Shown here: in pieces, positions 22,601-29,696 of the stretch
How the letters are laid out: the number at the start of each line of letters is the position of its first letter
Position numbering within the stretch: position 1 is the first letter of the stretch
The notes under the pieces: model-generated
Told to the model about the DNA's origin: nothing
What the model saw: only the letters and a program-made list of their open reading frames with translations
Databases searched by the model: none
DNA from: Symbiodinium natans
Lineage: Eukaryota > Sar > Dinophyceae > Suessiales > Symbiodiniaceae
Length of the DNA stretch: 29,696 nucleotides
Direction: 5' to 3'
Assembly (NCBI GenBank): GCA_905221605.1
Contig: CAJNDS010001185.1
Span: 1-29,696 of the forward strand
Made by a program: the position numbers and the translations under genes

Positions 22601-25600
22601 TTCCATCGAAACACGACATAAGAACTTTAAAAGGACCCCAACATTGGACGCGGCATGAGCCTCCACGGCCTCCGCATGCTCAGATCATCTGCGATGCCAA
22701 GAGCTGCCAAGTAGCACTTGCTGCTCCGAGAGAATACGCCACGGCTCTGGGTCCAGTGGGTTCCGTGGCAGGCTGTGGAGGATGGCCTGGCTGAGGCTGG
22801 CAGAGTTCATACATGTTACATGGCCGGCAGGGTGGAAACACGCACGCGCACGCACCTGAAAGACAACAGGTACGCCAGTGTGCAGTGTGTATATATAATA
22901 CAATAGAATCGAATAGAATAAGAGTAGAGTAGAATAGAATAGAATAGAATAAAAAACAAAATAGAATAGAATAGAATAGAGTAGAATAGCATGGAATAGA
23001 ACTGAACAGAATGAATAGTATAGCATAGAATATAAATGTGAGGCGCGGAGTCGTATGGAACCGGGCTGCACAATGGGTTGTTGATGCGGATTGATTCTGA
23101 GCAAAGCAAGTGGACACTGGCAGGAGTCCATGACGAATGGGGTCTGGTGGTGTCAGGTTTGGCTGTAGCAATCACTGTGTGCTGCATGGGTGCGAGTGCA
23201 CTCTGGCACACTTACGCCTAGTTACTTAAGCCTCCTCGGTCTGACCTTGAAGGCCGCCCGTCGCAGCACGTCAAGCACCGATGGGCTGAAGCCGCTGAGT
23301 GCTGCCTGGCCCCGTGATTTCACAAAGAGTGACCAGGGCTTCGAGCAGACAAGGCCACGAATAACATGAAAAGTCGGAAAATGTCCGAAACATCTTCTCA
23401 GCAAAGGGCCTTGTTCAAGCAGAGGCATTCCACAGGTCCCTTGGCGAACGCTTTGGCCTGACAATGCCAGGAACATGTTTAGAGGTGCATACATTCTGCC
23501 CGCACTTCAGCCATCATGCACTCAACTTTTCAGGCTAAACCCTCTGCCAAGTCAGATTGCCGCAACGCCATTTCTGAGAAATGTTGCGACCAACAAAGTT
23601 AAAGAACACCACATCCCATCACTACGAATGGAGCATGTGCTTTACACTCCCTCCCGAAACTCTCCGAGCATGTTACACAGTTTCGGTTCTCGAGCCATCC
23701 CATGCCCAAACACTGTTCCGTGCACTATTCCCCGGAGCATCCGCAATTCATGCTCACGATTGCTCCGCGTTCGGTGCTTGTGTCTCAGCTGCTCTGCAAA
23801 AGAGTAACCGCAGCATAACATGAAGGAAAGCCTAAGCCTTGGTGTCAGCGAAACATGAATATGGCGAAGCTCACATAGCATTGACCCGCCTGCTGCTTGT
23901 TGTAGATGACCCCCACACTCCCGATGACAGATCCAGGCTTGCCGTATGACACCCTCACCAGAGTGCATCATAGCGCATCTGTCCATTCCGCACTGCTTCT
24001 GCACAACACAATTCCACCGGTTTGCGATGAGCTGCATGCTGCTTGCATGACAAGTTGGACCAAGTACCTGCCTGTCGAAGGCATCAGCAGTCGATTCAGC
24101 TGCAGCCACCCGGCCACTGATGACTATCAGCCTTCGAAGCGCTCAGGTGGTAAATGGAAGAGAGCATTGATGCCTCTTGCTGTCAAACGTAGCAGTTCTG
24201 GGGTTGAGTGACAACCTCAGCATTTAACCAGAGCATTTCCAAAATGTCTCGCTGGTTCACAGTTGTCATGTCTGAAGGGAACTTCACGAACAAAATGACA
24301 ACTTCAAAAAAATGCTAAATGTCCATTCTGTTTCGCTGCCCTGGTACCTGACTCAACGTGCAGGAAAACACGGAATGCGGAAAATTACGAGGTGAAGAAG
24401 AACATACTTTCGTGCTCGTGCGCCTTCACTGCTCTGCAGCAACCGCCTCTCAGTACGAAAAAAGGCCGCAGAAAGAAAACAAAATAAAGCGTGTCTGACC
24501 AGACTCTACATTGTTCGGCCGGGGAGGCACTTTCTTTCCTTAGGGGTTTAGGGGAAGCAGCTGCCTGGGTGGACGTGTGCGGCGCTTTAACATGAATTTC
24601 TATGCCGGGAGCTCACAAACTTAGCTCGCAGCATGCACTCGCCAACCTCCTCGTCCTTCAAGACAATGGACCCGTCCTGTGCAGAGGATGAAGCTTCAGA
24701 TGTTTCTGAGTGCCGGTTCTCAGTCTTGTCGGCCTTTGGCCATTGTGTGTAGCAGGCGGTAACAGACTGACAATGTGCAAGTAAACCGAAAAAACATAAC
24801 CAGTACGGAATGACGACTACATAGCAAAGAGATCCAAAGGCAGCGCCTCGAAGGTTTTTGAAGTACAGACTGCGGCCAAGGACTTCTGGTCATCCTTTGT
24901 GGTTACGGGTCACAGCGAGGCACGTTTCAAAGCACTGTGTCGTTGATGACATCTTTTGCAACTATATCCGCAGTCACGCAGTCTTCACCGGACGTGACAC
25001 TCCACAGCATATAGTCCTCCTTCAGATACCGGAAATCCTGGCACGCCTGGAAAAACTCCATGGCCTCAACAAGCAACGCACTGCTCGGTGACTGCGGGCT
25101 CTGGGCGTGTTTCCCGATGTCTGTCTGAACAACATGGAACAATGCTCTGCAAGCCCCCTCCCCCGCCCCCCGCACAGAAGCCCAGTCCAGACGCTGCTCA
25201 TAACATCATGGCTACTCGGCTACTTGTCTCCAAGCCCAGAGATGCAAAAGCCAGCATGCGCCCGTTTTAGGCGTGCAGTCAAGAGCCTTCTCTATCTGGG
25301 ACGAACTCAGCTGCTCTTTGCACTCCAGGAACCTTTGCCTCTCCTCACATTGCACAACACACGAGCGCACACACAAGCACCAGCAAAGATACCTCTGCGT
25401 AGCGGTGGCAACTTCCGTCAAGAGTCACGCTACACAAGCTCCGGTGTGTGTTAGTGTCAGAAGTTCGGACAGCTGGAGCCATACTTCCTAGCGAAAAACC
25501 TGGAAACTGCAAAGTCGTCTCCTCGGGTGATGGTTCGGACATGTGATTTGATAGTTGCTGTAACAAGCCGCACAGACGTCATCCCGCAAACAAGTTCCTC

Positions 25601-28532
25601 CGCCTCATGTAGTCAAGGACCTCTCGATTTTTGAGAGTTGGGGTTTTTCAGTGGTGATTGAAGCTCGTGTGGCCTAATGGATAAGGCGCCATTGCGGGTT
25701 CGAGTCCCACCTCGAGTACATTTTCTTTGTTCTTATTCCATGCACGTGATCTTTCTTTGTGTCTTTCTCTGTAGGGGCCTCTTTCCTGCCTTCATTCTTT
25801 CGCCCGAAGAAAGCCACTCCCAAATGTAGAAAGTAGGAACATGTAGGGAAAATTAGGAAAACATCATCCAAGCAGAAGTCCATCTTCCAGAGTTCGCCAT
25901 TCTCTGTGGCGACAATCGTGGTCTTGGCACAAGTGATTCCAGAAAAAGATATTGAAGACTTGAAGACTGCAATCGAAAGCGACACTGCACAGAATCCGGT
26001 GAAGCTGGACAGCTCCCGCACTTGGCGCTGGGCAGATGAAGGGATACTGTACAGCAAGGCAAGCTCCCCGAAGGAATCGCCGGGCCTGAGCCGCGGCGTA
26101 GTTATAGTCTGCCCTCCATTGATTCCCAGAGTTGGCACACCCAAGATCCCTGCCCAAGAACATTGCTCAGACAGACGTTGTCCTGCACCATCTGGAAACT
26201 CCCATACCTGGTCACAGTCCCTAGTCTGAAGAACTGCGCCCGCATCTGTAGGTAAAGCGATTGTAGAAGCTTTGAGGCTACGTGATCCTGGACAGAAGTC
26301 GGCTTGCCTGATGAAGTACACAGACTCCACGGTTTCACCCTGTCCCACGATGACCTCTCAAGACCATGGAGCATGTTCCTTGCATCTACATAGGCTACTT
26401 GGAGCGTAGAGGAACGAACCCATATCGTAAATGCGCCGAGGCTACGGGCCCAGGACATTTTCGGATCCCCACTTCTTCAGCTCTGTTGTTGATCCGATGT
26501 CCTCTAATAAGGCGAGCACGGATTCCTCCTTGGCCCAGTGAGCTATGCGTTCGGATCCCCGAATGCTCTGCGGGTCGCGTAGCGACGACAGTGGAACCTT
26601 GAAACCTCCACCTAGACAAGAAGAACGCCGTGATTGAACCAACTACATCGCTGGTCAAGAACCGATGCCTCCTGAGGGACAGCATGCTTGACCTTCATGG
26701 AGAGACTTAGTGCCTGCAAACCGTCAACGCAGCAAAAAAACGCTGTGCACGCAAGACTTTTCTGTTCTGTCTGTCTGTGCGCACGCCCTGCCTTGCACTC
26801 CACTTCTGGCACCGACTTCAAGAGGAAGTGCTTCTGAAAAGCCTCACGCAGCTGAATGATTTGGCTTGAGCCATCAGCCGACACAGGGGAATTTCCTGCG
26901 GCTCTCAGAAACATTCCGGCATATTCCAGAAGCCAGCACAGCAAAAACGCGTTGCATCCAGTGCCTTTGTGAGGAACTCCTCGAGCTGGGGATCCAACAT
27001 CTCTGGCCTCTGGTTCTAAAGGTTTACAGGCGACCGTACCATACCGGTTACCAATTTCCCAGCTCCAGCATTTCCAGCAATACATCGCGTGTCCCAGGTC
27101 GGGACTATCGGTCGGGCTTGGCCCCAGGCTTGACAGTCTGGCTTGCACGCCTGCTGAGAGAAAAGGAGTGCGCATGTGAACCCCTCGCATCTACTTACTC
27201 ATCTTACGTAGCTCGTGACTTCACTACCATTGTGCCAAAGCAACCTATGCCAAACAGAGACATGTGAGACCTTGCTACCCCACAGCCTTCCAAGCACGGG
27301 GCCATTCAGTGGACTGAGCTCTGCCGGCGGGACGCGGGTTTCCTCTCTCACGGAACATCTCAGAACATCAAAAGAACATCTCAGAACATCTAAAAACTTG
27401 TTTATGACCATCTACGAGCAGGCGGAGATGTGCCGCGCGTATCACGCGTGAAGTCGCATCGAACGGGGCAAGCATCCGGCGGGCCCACAGCCAACATCAT
27501 CAACAAGCGGCTTAATCTACGACTTCATCTACGCCTCCTTTATGTGCCGATTTGTCTTAGACTCTTTCCTGCTCGGGCACTGCAGAGATCCGGGAGCGCT
27601 TTTCTCGGCGGCGCATCGTCGCCGGACCATCCACCTCTGGGAGTCCACTCTCCTCTGCCTTCTCTCATACACGTTTGTCCGCTGCTGCTAGAATATGCTT
27701 TCATGTGTCTTCTGATTCTGCCACACTTCACCTTACCCTACCTTAGTGCCCGACAGATGTCCCGGAGGTCTCGCTTGGGAAAGTTGCCTCAGCCACGCAG
27801 AACTGTGCGAATCTGCGCCATCGCATTCATAGTCTCATACTGTTGAGTGGCTCAACATTCCTGAGCCCAAGACTACATTCCCAAGTTGACCTACCTGTCG
27901 GGTGCCAGAGTCAAGCTGAATAAGGAGCGAGAATGAGGCAGGTAAACGCTAGCCGCTGGCCGATAACATGACAGTCTGGCAAAGTCTGGAACAATGAGCG
28001 ACAACACGTCTTCTCTTTTTGTGAACGATAGAAGCAAGCAACCCCAAACTGTTGAACGGCAGAAGCAACCCCAGGTTCGAGTGCGGACATTGTGGCAATC
28101 GCCTCGAGCGCGTCACTCGGTGCCTCGGCCCCCTCCTGCAGGATGCCAATGGATGCCAATGGAGGTGCCAATGGATGCCAGATGCGTGAAACTGCGAGAA
28201 CGCTGCGAAGACCCTACCCATCGTCCAGCCTGGGACAAGGCGGATGCCGAAGACCCTCCTTTGGAGGGATCCGAAACGCCCGCCAGGGCCTGGCATCGAA
28301 GGGAAGATGATCTACAGCGGAGACTACGAGACTTCCTACTGAACCTTAGCGTGGGTAAACTGTTGCCGCCATTTGATTTCAGACAGTTTCAGACTCCTTG
28401 TGCGTCCCTCGTAATTTGTGCTTGGACCTATTCACGTAAAGCCATGTGGACATTTCGCATCATGTCACGGTTCTTTGCAATCCAGCGATCGGCAGCCTTG
28501 GCTTTGGAGGCGCTCGCAGCACCATTGCCCAT
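14453..28532 (-). CDS. PKG: PKG-family cyclic-nucleotide-dependent protein kinase (many exons)
   Basis: Minus-strand gene of about 14 kb with roughly 48 small exons seen, coding in order for an N-terminal MGN start, four cyclic-nucleotide-binding modules and a C-terminal AGC kinase. The family phosphorylates Ser/Thr on target proteins when cGMP binds the regulatory modules. Four cNBDs before one kinase on a single chain is the apicomplexan/alveolate PKG layout; animal PKG has two. All kinase motifs are present (GRGTFG, YALK, YRDLKPEN, DFG, GTPEYLAPE). The 28 exons from 20459 to 14453 join without a phase error into 447 codons plus TAG. In that stretch 18 of 27 donors are GC, six GA and only three GT; 25 of 27 acceptors are followed by G. 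Exons above 20.5 kb are clear in part, with some junctions unresolved. Whether cGMP or cAMP is the ligand is inferred, not shown. Confidence 0.9.
15404..15553. repeat. Perfect 75-bp tandem duplication in PKG intron
   Basis: The block beginning ATTCAAATACGCTTTCTTAG occurs at 15404-15478 and again at 15479-15553 with no difference. It contains one unit and part of the next of the adjacent minisatellite, so the duplication was made within the array. Confidence 0.92.
15445..15870. repeat. GGGTTGGGCACTCCA minisatellite
   Basis: About 15 imperfect units of 20-40 bp built on GGTTGGGCACTCCAGGGAGT and CTCTGG. The array has few stop codons in several frames of both strands, which creates long spurious open frames of Pro-rich (GVPNPRD-like) or Gly-rich protein. 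It lies inside the PKG intron between the exons at 16044-16088 and 15245-15304. Confidence 0.9.
16488..16505. repeat. (AC)n microsatellite
   Basis: Uninterrupted AC dinucleotides, about nine copies, inside the PKG intron between exons 16590-16654 and 16396-16435. Confidence 0.85.
16753..18590 (-). CDS. PKG: PKG kinase N-lobe, catalytic and activation segments
   Basis: Ten exons: 18525-18590 (G-loop, AVVGRGTFGVVRLVTPKG), 18031-18072 (DAPEYALKCVKKAQ with the ATP-binding Lys), 17914-17958 (VVKGRQEKAIIMERE, helix C Glu), 17679-17732 (VNAQCYHPCIVQFIKTFQ), 17521-17595 (DKYNVYFLTEFLGGGDLFYA..), 17355-17403 (ALTKLQSQFFTGSIAL), 17163-17218 (IEYLHGRGIMYRDLKPEN), 16905-16961 (VLLDFAGRAKLVDFGCCKK), 16753-16803 (EIRASTLVGTPEYLAPE), plus the junction to 16654. 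All residues needed for phosphotransfer are present, with YRD in place of HRD as usual for AGC kinases. The activation loop is short; its phosphorylated Thr would be in STLVGTPEY. The join CCKK|EIRA uses a GA donor. Confidence 0.9.
18813..20459 (-). CDS. PKG: PKG fourth cNBD (D) and linker to kinase
   Basis: Ten exons: 20393-20459 (VRLHRILHSNVQELLGDSLM..), 20281-20327 (IKRVLSDIFLFKNLN), 20103-20147 (EQIDRTVRELEQQIF), 19781-19818 (AGEIIVQQDDPA), 19656-19692 (HFYLIQRGTVVV), 19455-19492 (VRKDGKVLRTLG), 19258-19318 (WDYFGERGLLLQERRSATCQ), 19078-19116 (ALDECICLVLDAD), 18900-18959 (EFFQIVGHFKDELERRMQLQ) and 18813-18842 (DLNLSISDLQ). This is a full cNBD beta barrel. FGE supplies the ribose-binding Glu and RRSA the phosphate-binding Arg followed by Ser; a Ser/Thr at that place is associated with cGMP preference in known PKGs. 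This is the best candidate for the controlling ligand site. Confidence 0.9.
20460..21284. other. Long PKG intron
   Basis: No exon seen between the micro-exon at 21285-21299 and the exon at 20393-20459. Apart from a G-rich patch (TTTAGGGTTCAGGG, 20881-20910) and ordinary spacer sequence, nothing stands out. Confidence 0.5.
21285..23305 (-). CDS. PKG: PKG third cNBD (C), degenerate
   Basis: Exons: 23246-23305 (AALSGFSPSVLDVLRRAAFK), 21918-21995 (DGTFEPGEIIFAPQ, then DGAQLIVVISGQ), 21782-21829 (VAIMQGLAKTREEDDL), 21670-21703 (GSSDWNALSCT), 21586-21630 (VFAADDVDIIKQSDK) and a 15-nt micro-exon 21285-21299 (EFLEG). The fold is recognisable from the linker helix and the GEII start to the AADDVDI strand, but the phosphate-binding cassette is replaced by DWNALSCT: neither FGE nor the Arg is present. 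In apicomplexan PKG the third module is likewise degenerate. The phase between 21782 and 21703 does not close, so an exon may be missing there. Confidence 0.72.
22898..23034. repeat. (AATAG)n pentanucleotide array
   Basis: About 25 imperfect AATAG/AGTAG units with an A-rich interruption (AAAAAACAAAA) in the middle. It lies in the 1250-nt PKG intron 21996-23245. The sense (minus) strand is CTATT-rich, i.e. a long pyrimidine-biased tract. Confidence 0.92.
24068..25330 (-). CDS. PKG: PKG second cNBD (B)
   Basis: Pieces of a second module in correct order: linker RFLECKEQLSSSQIEKALD (about 25275-25330), DFRYLKEDYMLWSVTSGEDC (24978-25037), DGSIVLKDEEVGE (24638-24676), a possible cassette piece ERRLLQSSEGAR (near 24410-24450), and RVAAAESTADAFDRQ ending at 24068 with a GT donor. 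An Arg-rich helix after it (RHKHRTRSNREHELRML, from about 23793) probably links to the third module. The order fits a cNBD, but several junctions and the cassette exon are not proven, so the state of its ligand residues is open. Confidence 0.6.
25663..25718 (+). pseudogene. tRNA-like sequence lacking the anticodon arm
   Basis: The sequence has a D arm (GCC-TAATGGATAA-GGC), an exact A box (TGGCCTAATGG), an exact B box (GGTTCGAGTCC) within a near-complete T arm, and an acceptor stem with one U-U mismatch (GCTCGTG with CTCGAGT). Only five bases (CCATT) stand where the whole anticodon arm and variable loop should be. It is 56 nt instead of about 73. TTTT, a pol III terminator, follows at 25721. 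It lies antisense inside a PKG intron. It may be a deleted tRNA copy, resembling an arginine-type tRNA body, or the head of a tRNA-derived SINE. Confidence 0.65.
25881..26864 (-). CDS. PKG: PKG first cNBD (A)
   Basis: Exons: 26804-26864 (QIIQLREAFQKHFLLKSVPE, the usual helix before the first cNBD), a possible exon EASVLDQ at about 26672, 26308-26354 (VIVGQGETVESVYFI), 26034-26149 (ILGVPTLGINGGQTITTP, then RPGDSFGELALLYSIPSS) and 25881-25922 (TTIVATENGELWKM). GDSFGELALL is the classic cNBD cassette with its ribose-binding Glu, but the following PRxA Arg appears as Ser (IPSSTT) in the best splice model. Ligand binding by this module is therefore doubtful. The exon between 26308 and 26149 is not firmly placed. 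Confidence 0.75.
27742..27787 (-). CDS. PKG: PKG N-terminal exon candidate
   Basis: After a GCTGAG acceptor the minus strand reads NFPKRDLRDICRAL and ends AAG|GTAGGG with a GT donor in phase 2. The next recognised PKG exon (26864) begins in the matching phase. Content is not diagnostic on its own. Confidence 0.45.
28103..28135 (-). CDS. PKG: PKG N-terminal exon candidate EGAEAPSDALE
   Basis: A CTGCAG acceptor at 28136-28141 is followed by 11 codons (EGAEAPSDALE) and a GC donor (GAG|GCGA), phase 0 on both sides. It fits between the start exon and the exon at 27787, but no family match supports it. The upstream GGATGCCAAT repeats at 28141-28180 lie directly before its acceptor. Confidence 0.4.
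28141..28180. repeat. GGATGCCAAT tandem repeats
   Basis: Three to four copies of the 10-mer, one with an inserted GGTGCCAAT. On the minus strand this is ATTGGCATCC, next to a candidate PKG acceptor. Confidence 0.8.
28446..28532 (-). CDS. PKG: PKG start exon with possible N-myristoylation signal
   Basis: ATG at 28532 opens the minus-strand frame MGNGAASASKAKAADRWIAK and continues to RNVHM, after which a GC donor (ATG|GCTT, about 28446) or a GT donor is available before an in-frame TAG. The start fits the N-myristoyltransferase consensus (Gly2, small residues after it). Apicomplexan PKG has a myristoylated membrane-bound form. This exon is assigned to PKG by position and strand only; it may belong to a separate short gene. 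Confidence 0.55.
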
Positions 28533-28545
28533 TATGGGAGGTCTA

Positions 28546-28560
28546 CTGAAGATGCTCCGC
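28546..28560 (-). promoter_or_regulatory. Candidate spliced-leader acceptor before the PKG ATG
   Basis: On the minus strand GCATCTTCAG ends in AG 13 nt before the ATG at 28532. Dinoflagellate mRNAs receive a 22-nt leader by trans-splicing at such AG sites. Inferred from position only. Confidence 0.35.
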
Positions 28561-29363
28561 ACTTAGTGGGATCTTTGGTTCATATGGGATGGGTGCTACA
28601 TGGTCATGCTTTCTTGCTCGGGAGGTGGATGACCTGCATGACCTGCTCTTCTCACTTGTGTGCACTACATGCATGATCATGCACATGACGACTACATGTG
28701 CAGGGAACCCGCAAACCTCATAGAGTTTGGATTGCGCCGGTCGCAAGTCCATGGGACCTATTGCTGCGCTAAAAACTTGGGCCTATAGACAGCAGCTCAG
28801 AAATCACTTGCATTGCGCGCAGCTTCTGCAGCTGATTGAGAGCTTACGCAACGCGAAAAAACAAATAAACAAAAAAAACTAATCGAGAAGAAACATCACC
28901 TTTAATTACAGCTCTGGAACTTCACAACTTCGTTTCAGGTTGCGAAGGAAGTTGTATGACCAATCATTCTGACCATCAGAGCAATTGTCCCAGTTGCCGC
29001 ATGGCAGCAAACAAGGCTAAACATTCCCATAACTCCGTGATGTGCCTCGAACCCTCCCCCACTCTTCGAGGTTCACAGTCATAGCATGTTGTCCCCGTGT
29101 GGAGCATGTCGCAGCACCCTTTGTCAGCACCTTCTGGCCGTCCAATGTGCCCTTTAGGCACGCGGGTATCTCAGTCAAAGGTTCGCAACTTGCTGTCTCG
29201 CATGTTCGGCTTTGACCTGTCTGTTAGACAGCAAGGTGCGCCTCGAAATGAAATCCCCAGTGAAACCGAGCTACTTTTGATTCAGCAGGCTGAAGTCTCA
29301 GGTCCTTGGCATAAGCAGCAAGCTGGCAGCGCTCGGCACTCTCACTACGTACCCTCCCCCTCC
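28561..29363. other. Upstream flank of PKG, no gene seen
   Basis: No exon chain on either strand. On the minus strand about 28852-28881 is T-rich (AGTTTTTTTTG then TTTTTTCGCG); TTTT motifs have been proposed as dinoflagellate core promoter elements, so this could be a promoter region about 330 nt before the ATG. This is a suggestion only. Confidence 0.35.
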
Positions 29364-29458
29364 TCCTACTCCTAATCCTACCACTACCACCACCACTACC
29401 ACCACGACCACTACGACGACTACGACGACGACGACAACGACGACGACGACTACTACTA
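29364..29458. repeat. Trinucleotide array changing from ACC to ACG to ACT
   Basis: A run of CCT/ACC triplets passes into (ACG)n and ends in (ACT)n. Triplet phase is held across the changes, so the array has spread by slippage of successive variants. Confidence 0.88.
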
Positions 29459-29513
29459 TGTTTTGACGCGCGAGTTTACTGATGTTTCTCGTGCATTGTA
29501 TTATGGGGGGCCA

Positions 29514-29696
29514 CCCGCGTGTGCGCGCGTGTGCGCGCGTGTGCGCGCGTGCGCGCGCGTGCGCGCGCGTGTGCGCTCGTGTGCGGCAGCGTGCGCTGCG
29601 CGGGTGCGCGCGTGTGCGCGCGTGTTTGCGCGCGTAGTGCGGAGCGTGTGTGCGCGCGTGTGCGCGCGCGTGTGCGCGTGCGCGTGCGCGTGCGCG
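29514..29696. repeat. Alternating purine-pyrimidine GTG(CG)n tract
   Basis: Tandem units of about 10 bp (GTGCGCGCGT) with drift, nearly all alternating purine-pyrimidine, extending to the window edge. CG/TG alternation is the strongest Z-DNA-forming sequence type. Confidence 0.93.

Noticed and set aside
22570-22610. Minus-strand KPGDSAH, similar to a cNBD cassette
   Set aside because: Lies within the intron 21996-23245, whose flanking exons join directly in phase; no surrounding cNBD strands.

Overview
This is eukaryotic nuclear DNA, most likely from a dinoflagellate; a Suessiales/Symbiodiniaceae-type genome is my best guess. The left end carries CCCTAAA-type telomere-like repeats. Genes are cut into very many tiny exons (15-116 nt), and the AG acceptor is almost always followed by G. 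Most 5' splice sites are GC or GA rather than GT, a known dinoflagellate trait that is extreme here. Most long open frames are therefore chance; the real coding sequence had to be pieced together exon by exon.

Two minus-strand genes lie head to tail. The first (about 28532 down to 14453) encodes a large cyclic-nucleotide-dependent protein kinase of the PKG family. It has a possible N-myristoylation start, a regulatory region of four cyclic-nucleotide-binding (cNBD) modules, and a complete AGC-type kinase domain with G-loop, lysine, YRDLKPEN, DFG and APE motifs. I resolved 28 consecutive exons in perfect phase (20459 to 14453; 447 codons plus stop). Exons further 5' are recognisable, but several junctions remain open. 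The fourth cNBD keeps the key ligand residues; the first and third look degenerate.

The second gene (confident core 9283 to 4556, probably beginning upstream of 9.9 kb and possibly near 13.5 kb, possibly ending at 4195) encodes a long coiled-coil protein I cannot name. Thirteen successive exons (9283-6748) join in phase into one heptad-rich segment, and four more (5551-4556) form a second.

The rest is repeats and spacer. At 1842-2981 a very GC-rich, Pro/Ala-rich minus-strand reading frame of unknown family is set between AT-rich flanks and appears interrupted. At 3.7-4.05 kb there is a nested foldback element. Intronic arrays include a GGGTTGGGCACTCCA minisatellite with a perfect 75-bp duplication and an (AATAG)n array. 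A tRNA-like sequence without an anticodon arm lies in a PKG intron. The right end is an alternating GTGCGCGC tract with Z-DNA potential.
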